The notes under the pieces were generated by a model. It worked only from the letters and a program-made list of their open reading frames with translations. It did no database searches and was not told the DNA's origin. From Aquifex sp. (GTDB taxonomy: Bacteria > Aquificota > Aquificia > Aquificales > Aquificaceae), in contig QNXQ01000049.1 of assembly GCA_003978875.1 (NCBI GenBank), forward strand, positions 1 to 6,606: a stretch of 6,606 bases of DNA, read 5' to 3'. The position numbers were made by a program, and so were the translations under genes. Shown piece after piece: positions 1 to 5,994 of the stretch; the stretch's first letter is position 1, and every line of letters starts with the position of its first letter.

Positions 1-1000
1 CACCTTTGGCCAGCTTTTCCATTTTTTCCTCAAGTTCTCTGTAGGGTTCCTTATCTCTTAACTCTTTCAGGGTTTCTGAACCGCTTACCATAGCGAGTGG
101 ATTTCCGGCAAGGGTTCCGGCTTGGTATATATCTCCTTCGGGAGCAACTCTTTCCATAATTTCTTTTCTTCCTCCGTATGCACCGACGGGTAGGCCTCCT
201 CCCAGTATTTTTCCGAGGCAGGTTATATCTGGTTCTATACCAAACAGCTCTTGGGCACCGCCTTTCGAAAGTCTAAATCCGGTTATTACTTCATCAAATA
301 TAAGTAAGCTGTTATACTCTCTTGTAATCCTTCGCAGTTCTTTTAAAAATTCCTTCTTGGGAAGGACTACTCCCATATTACCCGCAACGGGTTCTACTAT
401 AACTGCTGCTATTTCGTCACCGTACTCCTTAAATGCTTTTTCGAGAGCTTCAACATCGTTATAAGGAAGAACTATTGTCAGCTTAGCTATTTCTTCAGGA
501 ATTCCGGGCGTTCCCGGGATACCAAAGGTAGCAACACCCGAGCCTGCACTCACTAAAAGGCTATCGTAATGACCGTGATAGCAACCTTCGAATTTCACAA
601 TGTATTTTCTACCTGTAATACCTCTTGCCAATCTTACCGCTGACATTGTAGCTTCAGTTCCTGAATTTACAAATCTTACTTTTTCAACCGTAGGTACCAT
701 TTCGACAACAAGCCTTGCAAGGGTAATTTCGTGAGGATTAGTAAGTCCGAAAGAAAGGCTTTTTTCAGCTTCTTCTTGAATAGCTTTTACTACCTTTTTA
801 GGAGCATGCCCCAGTATATTTGCTCCCCAGGATGCTAGAAAGTCTATGTATTCGTTTCCATCGGCATCCCAAACTCTAGCCTTTCTTCCTTTTACCAGGA
901 AAATAGGTTCTCCACCTACCGCTTTAAAGGCTCTAACGGGACTGTTTACTCCTCCGGGTAAAACTTCTAAAGCTTCTCTTAAGAGTTTTTCATTTTTCAT
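1..1000 (-). CDS. hemL: Glutamate-1-semialdehyde 2,1-aminomutase (HemL), C-terminus cut by window edge
   Basis: PLP enzyme that converts glutamate-1-semialdehyde to 5-aminolevulinate, the last step of the tRNA-dependent C5 route to haem and other tetrapyrroles; cytoplasmic. Translation from the ATG at 1000 gives 333 codons with no stop, about 95 short of the usual ~425-430 residues. It opens with the family signature PGGVNSPVRAF (residues 15-25). Further on are NSGTEA (112-117, phosphate/cofactor loop), YHGHYD (141-146), FDEVITGFR (235-243, Asp236 facing the PLP pyridine nitrogen) and the PLP-lysine motif LGKILGGGLPVGA (Lys264, equivalent to Lys265 of the E. coli enzyme), then QAGTLAGNPLAM (293-304). 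All catalytic motifs expected in the visible part are present, which separates it from related class-III aminotransferases. The start is supported by the N-terminal alignment; no Shine-Dalgarno precedes it. It is divergent from the DsrE-like gene. Confidence 0.96.
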   Translation of the reverse strand, partial: MKNEKLLREALEVLPGGVNSPVRAFKAVGGEPIFLVKGRKARVWDADGNEYIDFLASWGANILGHAPKKVVKAIQEEAEKSLSFGLTNPHEITLARLVVEMVPTVEKVRFVNSGTEATMSAVRLARGITGRKYIVKFEGCYHGHYDSLLVSAGSGVATFGIPGTPGIPEEIAKLTIVLPYNDVEALEKAFKEYGDEIAAVIVEPVAGNMGVVLPKKEFLKELRRITREYNSLLIFDEVITGFRLSKGGAQELFGIEPDITCLGKILGGGLPVGAYGGRKEIMERVAPEGDIYQAGTLAGNPLAMVSGSETLKELRDKEPYRELEEKMEKLAKG

Positions 1001-1007
1001 AAGGTTT

Positions 1008-1013
1008 ATTTTA
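1008..1013 (-). promoter_or_regulatory. Candidate -10 element of hemL
   Basis: On the minus strand TAAAAT is followed by 7 nt (AAACCTT) and the hemL ATG. A transcript starting at the normal distance from this hexamer would begin at or within a base or two of the start codon, fitting the absence of a Shine-Dalgarno. No convincing -35 is visible at 16-18 bp (17 bp gives CATTCA). In AT-rich DNA such a hexamer can occur by chance. Confidence 0.3.
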
Positions 1014-1067
1014 AATTATTCGGAAAGCTTTGAATGTTGCGGGAATAAAAAAAATTTATTTCTTCAT

Positions 1068-1100
1068 AAGAAATTCTTTACTTAAGTGTATAGCCATATA
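1068..1100. promoter_or_regulatory. Cluster of three small dyads upstream of the DsrE-like gene (possible operators)
   Basis: Three adjacent inverted repeats are visible in the hemL/DsrE spacer: AAGAA-A-TTCTT (1068-1078), the 8-bp palindrome ACTTAAGT (1080-1087) and TATA-GCCA-TATA (1089-1100). They lie over or just upstream of the inferred DsrE promoter, where a dimeric repressor or activator would bind. The LysR-type regulator encoded at 1586 is a nearby candidate partner, but none of the dyads is a clear match to a known LysR box. The rest of this 128-bp spacer holds an A/T-rich run and no reading frame that looks genuine. Confidence 0.25.
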
Positions 1101-1107
1101 CTAAAAT
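1077..1107 (+). promoter_or_regulatory. Candidate promoter of the DsrE-like gene
   Basis: TTTACT (1077-1082) could serve as a -35. Three overlapping -10 choices follow: TATACT (1097-1102, 14-bp spacing), TACTAA (1099-1104, 16 bp) and TAAAAT (1102-1107, 19 bp). Any of them leaves a leader of roughly 15-25 nt, enough to hold the strong ribosome binding site at 1116. The exact -10 cannot be decided by eye. Confidence 0.35.
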
Positions 1108-1115
1108 TCTTAAAC

Positions 1116-1123
1116 AGGAGGTG
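1116..1123 (+). promoter_or_regulatory. Strong Shine-Dalgarno of the DsrE-like gene
   Basis: AGGAGGTG, a near-perfect match to the 3' end of 16S rRNA, sits 5 nt before the ATG at 1129. It stands out because most other genes in the window have no recognisable Shine-Dalgarno, and it suggests high translation of this small protein. Confidence 0.85.
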
Positions 1124-1128
1124 TAGAC

Positions 1129-1509
1129 ATGAGTGAACAACAACAAGCTGCAGACCTTGTAATAATCCTGATAACCGGTCCAGAAAATCCTAAAAGATTA
1201 CCTTCTGCGTTCTTCTTGGCATCCACAGCAGCAGCTGCTGATATGAACGTAGTTATGTATTTTACAGGACCTGCTACACTGCTCCTTAAAAAAGGTGTAG
1301 CGGAAAGCATTCGTCCCATGGAAGAAGGAAACACAATAAAAGACTTTATGGAGCTTGCCCTTGACAACGGAGTTCAATTTGTAGGCTGCTTGCAATCCTT
1401 AGAGCTTAACGGAATGAAGAAGGAAGATTTAGCTTTTGACGTTCCCTTACTTACTCCCAGTCAAGCACTGCCTTCCTTAGGACAAGCAGGAAGAGTTCTT
1501 ACCTGGTAG
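1129..1509 (+). CDS. DsrE-like (DsrE/F/H fold) sulfur-relay family protein, 126 aa
   Basis: Small cytoplasmic protein of the DsrE/DsrF/DsrH fold, a family that carries or handles persulfide sulfur on a conserved cysteine or serves as an accessory subunit of sulfur-transfer complexes. The N-terminal strand VIILITGPENPKR (11-23), the helix SAFFLASTAAAADMN (26-40), the strand VVMYFTGPATLLL (41-53) and the segment FVGCLQSLELNGMKKEDL (84-101) follow the family order. Cys87 is the only cysteine and occupies the position of the reactive residue. There is no signal peptide or membrane segment. It has its own promoter, a very strong Shine-Dalgarno and a terminator, so it is monocistronic and probably abundant. 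No dsrF/dsrH, tusA or heterodisulfide-reductase-like genes lie next to it in the window, so the sulfur partner is unknown. Family assignment is good; specific function is inferred. The frame at 1110-1367 on the other strand is its shadow. Confidence 0.85.
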   Translation: MSEQQQAADLVIILITGPENPKRLPSAFFLASTAAAADMNVVMYFTGPATLLLKKGVAESIRPMEEGNTIKDFMELALDNGVQFVGCLQSLELNGMKKEDLAFDVPLLTPSQALPSLGQAGRVLTW

Positions 1510-1526
1510 CCCTTCCTGCCTTTTTT
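1486..1526 (+). terminator. Intrinsic terminator of the DsrE-like gene, overlapping its 3' end
   Basis: GCAGGAAG (1486-1493) pairs perfectly with CTTCCTGC (1512-1519) and is followed by CTTTTTT (1520-1526). The 18-nt loop contains the stop codon (1507-1509), so the left arm is coding (residues 120-122). An alternative shorter pairing, CAGG/CCTG (1487-1490 with 1502-1505), would compete with the main stem. Confidence 0.75.
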
Positions 1527-1571
1527 AAAACTGCTTTTTATACCTGTCATAAATTTATCTTATCCGTGTAT

Positions 1572-1577
1572 TAAAAT
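1572..1577 (+). promoter_or_regulatory. Candidate -10 element of the LysR-type gene
   Basis: TAAAAT lies 8 nt before the ATG at 1586, the same hexamer and nearly the same distance as in front of hemL; TATTAA at 1569-1574 is an overlapping alternative. No Shine-Dalgarno is present between it and the start codon, so the transcript would be leaderless or nearly so. A perfect palindrome ATAAATTTAT (1549-1558) lies about 13 bp upstream and could be an autoregulatory site. No clear -35. Confidence 0.3.
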
Positions 1578-1585
1578 TATTATAT

Positions 1586-2497
1586 ATGATTGATATATCC
1601 AAGCTCAAAACTTTTGTAACCGTCGCTGAGCTGGGAAGTTTTTCGAAAGCTTCAGAAATTTTATACATCACCCAACCTGCGGTAACTCAACAGATAAAAG
1701 CCCTGGAGAGAACGGTGGGAGCTAAGCTTTTCCAAAGACAGGGTGGGAGGATGGTTCTCACAGAAGAGGGCAAACGAATTTACGAAATAGCAAAATTGCT
1801 TTTGAACAGTTATGAAGGTTTAATGGAGGAAATAGCGAGGATAAAAAAAGACTTAAAAGACACCCTTTTCTTAGGACTCAGTGCAACTCCGAGTGAATAC
1901 ATAATTCCCCAAATAATTGCAGAATTCCATAAGGAGTTCCCCAGTTCCAAAATAAAAGTTTTTACCGGAAACTCCCACGATGTTGAAGAAGGGCTAATTG
2001 CAGGAGTTTTGAATGTAGGTATTATAGAGAGGGAACCTTCCGACAAATTTACGGATATTCCCTTTCTGGAAGATGAAATAGTTTTTTTTACATTTCCGGA
2101 ACATCCTATAGCTTCCAAAGGTGAAATAGAACCTGAACACCTCTATGAAATAGACCTCGTAATGAGAGAAGCCCATTCTGGAACCAGGAAACTTGTAAGG
2201 GATAAACTTGAAGAATTGGGAATTATTTTTGATAAGTTGAAGATAAAAGTAGAGTCAACGAGCAGTAGAAATATAATACAGATTGTTAAATCCGGGTATG
2301 GATGTTCATTTCTTTCCAAAGGACTGCTGAATGGAGAGCTAAAGGCGGGAAACCTTGTGCCTGTGAAAATTAAAGGGTTTGATATAAAAAGGAAATTTCA
2401 CATAATTTATCCCAAAAACAGTCACGTTTCCTTCCTCGCCAGCAATTTTATAAAATTTTTACTTGAAAAAACTAAAGAGGTGCACACTGCAGTATGA
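1586..2497 (+). CDS. LysR-type transcriptional regulator, 303 aa
   Basis: DNA-binding transcription factor of the LysR family, normally a tetramer whose effector-binding domain senses a small molecule. The N-terminal winged helix-turn-helix is canonical: helix-turn-helix SFSKASEILYITQPAVTQQI (18-37), then the wing region ending TEEGKRIYEIA (59-69). A linker helix (70-92) leads to the periplasmic-binding-protein-like effector domain (about 93-296). MREAHSGTR (193-201) matches the RE-x-GSGTR type motif of the subgroup that includes CysL- and CbbR-like regulators, but the effector cannot be read from the sequence. Length is normal. It has no Shine-Dalgarno; the ATG is chosen because it begins the conserved N-terminus (IDISKLKTF). 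Its stop overlaps the ATG of the downstream phosphatase, so the two are co-transcribed. The upstream DsrE gene ends in a terminator, so this gene probably starts its own unit. Likely targets are its own promoter or the neighbouring DsrE/hemL spacer; this is inference. Confidence 0.93.
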   Translation: MIDISKLKTFVTVAELGSFSKASEILYITQPAVTQQIKALERTVGAKLFQRQGGRMVLTEEGKRIYEIAKLLLNSYEGLMEEIARIKKDLKDTLFLGLSATPSEYIIPQIIAEFHKEFPSSKIKVFTGNSHDVEEGLIAGVLNVGIIEREPSDKFTDIPFLEDEIVFFTFPEHPIASKGEIEPEHLYEIDLVMREAHSGTRKLVRDKLEELGIIFDKLKIKVESTSSRNIIQIVKSGYGCSFLSKGLLNGELKAGNLVPVKIKGFDIKRKFHIIYPKNSHVSFLASNFIKFLLEKTKEVHTAV

Positions 2498-3174
2498 AAG
2501 CGGTTATATTTGATGTAGACGGTGTAATAGTGGATGTAAGAAATTCCTACCACCATGCGATAAAAGAAACCGTAAAACACTTTACAGGACAAAATTTGAG
2601 TCTTGAGTTTATAAGGGAATTTAAATTTTCAAGAGGAATAAATAACGACTGGGATGTCAGTGTTGAACTTATAAAGTATCTTAACTTTGAACCACCTCCT
2701 TACGACGAGCTGGTTGAGGTATTTGAAAATTATTATGACCAGCTTAAAGATAAGGAAGAGTTAATCTTAGATAAAGACTTCTTTAAAGATTTAAAGGAAA
2801 GTGGCCTTACCTTAGGAGTCGTAACCGGGAGACCTAAGAGGGATTTGAAGTACCTTTTTGACCGATTTCAGCTATGGGAATTCTTCGATGCAATAATAGA
2901 CGATGACGATGTAGGAGATATAAATTTGAGGAAACCACATCCATTTCCGCTACACCTTTGTATGGAAAGTTTGGGTGCCAAGGAGGGAGTTTACATAGGA
3001 GACAATAACGCTGATTATGAAATGGTGAAATTCTACAAGAAAATTTATGGAAAACCAATGGAGTTCATCCATTTCAAGAAGGTATTTCAAGAAAATCTCC
3101 CTGCGGATTTTTCAACTGATAGCGAAGAGGAACTAAAGGAGTATCTGAAGGTTCTTACCGGGCTGAAGAAATAA
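2494..3174 (+). CDS. HAD-superfamily hydrolase (subfamily IA, phosphatase-like), 226 aa
   Basis: Probable small-molecule phosphatase using an aspartyl-phosphate intermediate and Mg2+. All four HAD motifs are present: motif I DVDGV (Asp7 nucleophile, Asp9 acid/base), motif II VTGR (Thr111), motif III RKPHP (Lys147) and motif IV GDNNAD (Asp170, Asp174). An alpha-helical cap lies between motifs I and II (about 15-95), the subfamily IA layout; it carries SRGINNDWDVSVELI (46-60), a Asn-Asn-Asp-Trp segment typical of one small HAD-IA clade of unknown substrate. The resemblance to phosphoglycolate phosphatases is general, so no substrate is assigned. The ATG overlaps the LysR stop (ATGA at 2494-2497), with GAGGTG at 2477-2482, 11 nt upstream, as a distant Shine-Dalgarno; translational coupling is likely. 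It ends 8 bp from the convergent Trm112-like gene. Confidence 0.88.
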   Translation: MKAVIFDVDGVIVDVRNSYHHAIKETVKHFTGQNLSLEFIREFKFSRGINNDWDVSVELIKYLNFEPPPYDELVEVFENYYDQLKDKEELILDKDFFKDLKESGLTLGVVTGRPKRDLKYLFDRFQLWEFFDAIIDDDDVGDINLRKPHPFPLHLCMESLGAKEGVYIGDNNADYEMVKFYKKIYGKPMEFIHFKKVFQENLPADFSTDSEEELKEYLKVLTGLKK

Positions 3175-3182
3175 ACCGTTTG

Positions 3183-3359
3183 TTATTTCTCTTCAACGAT
3201 AGGTTTTGCCTCTTCTTCCAAAAGAATAGGTATTCCGTCTTTAATTTCGTAGAACACTTTGCAGTTTTCACATATGAGTATTTCTTTATGATTGTCGTAA
3301 AGTAAATCTCCTTTACACTTCGGGCATGCGAGAATTTCTATAAGCTCTTTCTCAAGCAT
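3183..3359 (-). CDS. Trm112/YcaR-like (UPF0434) zinc-ribbon protein, 58 aa
   Basis: Short protein of the Trm112 family. In eukaryotes and archaea Trm112 binds and stabilises several methyltransferases; the bacterial members (YcaR type) have no firmly known role. The translation reads MLEKELIEILACPKCKGDL at the start, has CENC at 30-33 and ends in the conserved segment IKDGIPILLEEEA (39-51). The two CxxC pairs (Cys12/Cys15 and Cys30/Cys33) could bind one zinc; some bacterial relatives have lost part of this set. Length is normal for the family. No Shine-Dalgarno is seen before the ATG at 3359; a weak TATATC lies 9 nt upstream on this strand. It is divergent from the 3385 gene across 25 bp and convergent with the HAD gene, so no operon partner is apparent. 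Confidence 0.88.
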   Translation of the reverse strand: MLEKELIEILACPKCKGDLLYDNHKEILICENCKVFYEIKDGIPILLEEEAKPIVEEK

Positions 3360-3384
3360 AAGATTAATGATATAAAAATTTTCT
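3360..3384. promoter_or_regulatory. 25-bp divergent spacer with overlapping promoter elements
   Basis: The spacer is nearly all A/T and is the only non-coding DNA between two divergent ATGs. On the plus strand TATAAA (3371-3376) lies 8 nt before the ATG at 3385; on the minus strand TATATC lies 9 nt before the ATG at 3359. Neither gene has a Shine-Dalgarno. Any -35 contacts must fall inside the opposite coding region, so the two promoters should interfere with each other. Confidence 0.35.
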
Positions 3385-3828
3385 ATGAAAATCGGATTTA
3401 TCAGTAAGAAAGGAGCTGTAAGGGCTTTAATTGCTGAATCAATAGCGAGAAAACTTCTTCAGGATATCGGTATAAAAGCGGAAATATTTTCGGCAGGTAT
3501 TCAGCCGGAAAGAACCACTCCCAGAGAAGTTTTAGAAGTTTTAAAAGAGAAAGGATATCCTATAAGGAGCCTTTATCCAAAACCTTTAAGAAAAATTCCC
3601 TATAAATCTTTAGACATTGTGGTAATTCTCGATAATGAGATTAAAGACAAGTGTGAGTTTGTGATTTCCCACAAAAGGAGAGAGAACCTACACATAGATG
3701 AGCCAGTAAGACATACGATAAGTGAATACAGGGAAATAAGGGATAAGATAGAAAAAGAATTGAAGGAACTTTTCGGAGTTGAAAAGGAAAAACAGGAAAA
3801 ATTAGAAAGGAAAAAAGTTTCAAAATAG
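3385..3828 (+). CDS. Low-molecular-weight tyrosine phosphatase / arsenate-reductase-fold protein with substituted catalytic residues, 147 aa
   Basis: The fold is recognisable from the N-terminal strand and P-loop region KIGFISKKGAVRALIAESIAR (2-22) aligned on the family pattern V-C-x5-R-S-x-x-A-E, followed by EIFSAGIQPERTTPREVLEVLKEKGYPI (33-60; family motif SAG...P...VL.E.G) and the C-terminal helix EYREIRDKIEKELKELF (114-130). The P-loop Arg13 is kept at the right distance, but the nucleophilic Cys is Ser7 (codon AGT, 3403-3405) and the usual Ser after the Arg is Ala14. The general-acid Asp-Pro appears as Glu106-Pro107, with Asp105 just before. Active LMW-PTPs and thioredoxin-linked arsenate reductases need that Cys, so this protein is probably not a working phosphatase or reductase and may bind an anion or a partner instead. 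The Lys/Glu-rich tail (131-147) is probably flexible. Its stop overlaps the convergent ligA stop by 9 bp. No Shine-Dalgarno. Confidence 0.8.
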   Translation: MKIGFISKKGAVRALIAESIARKLLQDIGIKAEIFSAGIQPERTTPREVLEVLKEKGYPIRSLYPKPLRKIPYKSLDIVVILDNEIKDKCEFVISHKRRENLHIDEPVRHTISEYREIRDKIEKELKELFGVEKEKQEKLERKKVSK

Positions 3829-5991
3829 CCTTCCGACTTTAGGTTCCTTAGGTTTCGTTTTTTCCTCTTCTTTCTTTATTTTTTCAAGGTCCACGTAGTC
3901 CTTAATCATATTTATGAATTCTTCTTCTGTAATGGTTTTAATTCTGTATTTTTTAGCCTTTTCCAATTTTGTCCTTCCCGGGTCTCGACCTACCACGAGA
4001 TAATCCGTTTTTGAGGTTATCGAATTTGAAAACTTTCCGCCTAGCATTTCTACTATTTCACCGGCTTTTTCTCTGGAACAGCAGCTCAAGGTTCCGGTAA
4101 AGACAAAGGTTTTTCCTTTCAGAACGTCGGAAACTTTCTTTGCCGTCTTTTTGGTCAAATTTACTCCGGCTTTTTCAAGTTTTTTAATAACCTCAATATT
4201 TTCAGGTCTATTGAAGAACTCCTTTATACTTCTTGCAACCTTGTACCCTATTCCTTCAAGTTTCATAAGTTTCTCTAAGGGTATTTCTTTTAAATCCCAA
4301 ATACTTTTTATAACCTCTTCTATCTTCTTAGCTGTTGTAGAGCCAACGTATCTAATTCCCAATCCGTAAATTACTCTATCAAGAGGTCTATCTTTGCTTT
4401 CCTCTATAGCCCTAATTAAATTCATAGCGGATTTTTCTCCGAAGCCCGGAAGTTTCAAAATATCTATGAGTTTCAGATAGTAGATATCTCCTACGTCTTT
4501 GACCAATCCCTTATTGAAAAGCAGCTTAACCGTAGCATCTCCCAGACCCCTTATATCCATAGCTTCTCTGCTCGCCCAGTGTTTTATCCTGAGAACCGAT
4601 TGGGCGGGGCAGGCAATATTGATACACCTCAGTGCTACTTCATCGGGAAGTTTAACCAGTTTAGAACCGCAAGAAGGACAAACTTTGGGAAACTCTATCG
4701 GTTTTTCACTACCTGTCCTTTTCTCTTTGAGAACCTCCGCTATGTATGGTATAACATCTCCCGCCCTTTCTACTACTACATAATCTCCCAGTCTTATATC
4801 TCTTTCCCTTATAAAGTCTTCGTTGAATAATGAAACGGAGGAAACTGTAACCCCTCCCAGCTGAGCCGGTTCCAGCTTTCCCACAGGAGTTATTATTCCC
4901 GTCCTACCCACTTGGAATATGACATCGACTAATTTAGTTACGGCTCTCCTCGGCTTAAACTTGTATGCAATAGCCCACCTTGGATGATGGGATGTATATC
5001 CGAGCTTTTCATACAATCTCCTATTGTTTACCTTGATAACCATTCCGTCTATTTCGTAAGGGTATTTATCTCTTTTCTCTTCCCACTCTTTGCAATACTC
5101 TATGACTTCTTCTATACCTTTACAAACCTTTGTATCCTTTAAAAGCGTTTTAAATCCCAGCGAGTCAAGAATTTTCAAAGATTCGTAATGGGTTTCCGGA
5201 TTGCTTTCTTCGGGTTCTACGTAAGAGAGTTGATAGACTATAGCCTCCAGTTTTCTTTTTGCTACTTCCTTTGGGTCTTTTTGTCTTATTGACCCTGCTG
5301 CAGCGTTTCTCGGATTTGCAAAAGGAGAAAGTCCTTCTTCTACCCTTTCCTGATTAAGTTTATTGAACTCTTCTTTACTTATAACTACCTCTCCTCTTAT
5401 CTCCGCCAATCTGATTCCGTATGTGGAGAACTCAGCCTTGAGCGGTATAGTTTTTATAGTCTTAAGATTATTGGTAATGTCTTCTCCTACCTCACCGTCT
5501 CCTCTAGTTGCACCTCTTACGAATAAATCGTTTTCATAAACAAGGGCTATTCCCGCACCATCCAATTTGGGTTCCACAGTGTACTCAATTGTTTCCAAAC
5601 CTGTGATTTGTCTTACTCTTCTGTCAAATTCTCTGAGTTCTTCCTCCGAGTATGCGTTGTCCAACGATAGCATAGGAGTATAGTGCTTTACTGTGGGAAA
5701 TTCTCCCGTTATTTCACTGGCTACTCGCTGTGTAGGAGAATCTGGAGTGATTAAATCTGGATATCTTTTCTCAAGTTCTTTCAGAGCTCTAAAAAGCCTG
5801 TCGTAATCGTAATCGGATATAACCGGATTTGATTGGATGTAATACTTATAGTCGTGGAATCTTATAACTTCTCTTAGTTCTTCTACGAATTTTTTAGCTT
5901 CCTCATGAGTTGCCTTTTTTACCTTTTCTAAATTTTCTAAAAGCTTTAGGGTTTTCTCGTAAAGTTCTCTCTCTTTTTCAGGTGTGAACAT
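3820..5991 (-). CDS. ligA: NAD-dependent DNA ligase LigA, 723 aa
   Basis: Seals nicks in duplex DNA during replication and repair, using NAD+ to adenylate its active-site lysine. Domains in order: an extra charged N-terminal segment (about 1-32); domain Ia that binds the NMN half of NAD+ (about 33-95; Tyr50, Tyr51, ISDYDYD, DSPTQRV); adenylation domain with the KxDG nucleophile Lys142-Leu-Asp-Gly, EIRGEV (197-202), MVIK (Lys320) and YKF (Lys344); OB fold (about 350-430); Cys4 zinc finger (Cys438, Cys441, Cys456, Cys461); helix-hairpin-helix domain (about 478-595); BRCT domain (about 621-697, KGKTFVFTGTL). A charged tail ends in KVGRLF. At 723 residues it is about 50 longer than the E. coli enzyme, the excess being at both ends. 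The start lies 3 nt after the YggU stop without a Shine-Dalgarno, so translation probably depends on coupling. Last gene of the minus-strand operon; an essential enzyme, with all motifs intact. Frames on the plus strand at 4151-4830 are shadows. Confidence 0.98.
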   Translation of the reverse strand: MFTPEKERELYEKTLKLLENLEKVKKATHEEAKKFVEELREVIRFHDYKYYIQSNPVISDYDYDRLFRALKELEKRYPDLITPDSPTQRVASEITGEFPTVKHYTPMLSLDNAYSEEELREFDRRVRQITGLETIEYTVEPKLDGAGIALVYENDLFVRGATRGDGEVGEDITNNLKTIKTIPLKAEFSTYGIRLAEIRGEVVISKEEFNKLNQERVEEGLSPFANPRNAAAGSIRQKDPKEVAKRKLEAIVYQLSYVEPEESNPETHYESLKILDSLGFKTLLKDTKVCKGIEEVIEYCKEWEEKRDKYPYEIDGMVIKVNNRRLYEKLGYTSHHPRWAIAYKFKPRRAVTKLVDVIFQVGRTGIITPVGKLEPAQLGGVTVSSVSLFNEDFIRERDIRLGDYVVVERAGDVIPYIAEVLKEKRTGSEKPIEFPKVCPSCGSKLVKLPDEVALRCINIACPAQSVLRIKHWASREAMDIRGLGDATVKLLFNKGLVKDVGDIYYLKLIDILKLPGFGEKSAMNLIRAIEESKDRPLDRVIYGLGIRYVGSTTAKKIEEVIKSIWDLKEIPLEKLMKLEGIGYKVARSIKEFFNRPENIEVIKKLEKAGVNLTKKTAKKVSDVLKGKTFVFTGTLSCCSREKAGEIVEMLGGKFSNSITSKTDYLVVGRDPGRTKLEKAKKYRIKTITEEEFINMIKDYVDLEKIKKEEEKTKPKEPKVGRLF

Positions 5992-5994
5992 ATT

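Noticed and set aside
846..1085. 79-codon plus-strand open frame over the hemL N-terminus
   Set aside because: Antisense to clearly conserved hemL codons, no family resemblance, low-complexity end in the A/T-rich spacer.
1110..1395. Two minus-strand open frames (85 and 65 codons) over the DsrE-like gene
   Set aside because: Shadows of a gene with a strong Shine-Dalgarno and family motifs; no ribosome site or recognisable product of their own.
3167..3190. 8-bp stem AGAAATAA/TTATTTCT joining the ends of the HAD and Trm112-like genes as a bidirectional terminator
   Set aside because: Seven of the eight pairs are A-T, the loop is 8 nt and no U-tract follows on either strand; too weak, especially for a thermophile.
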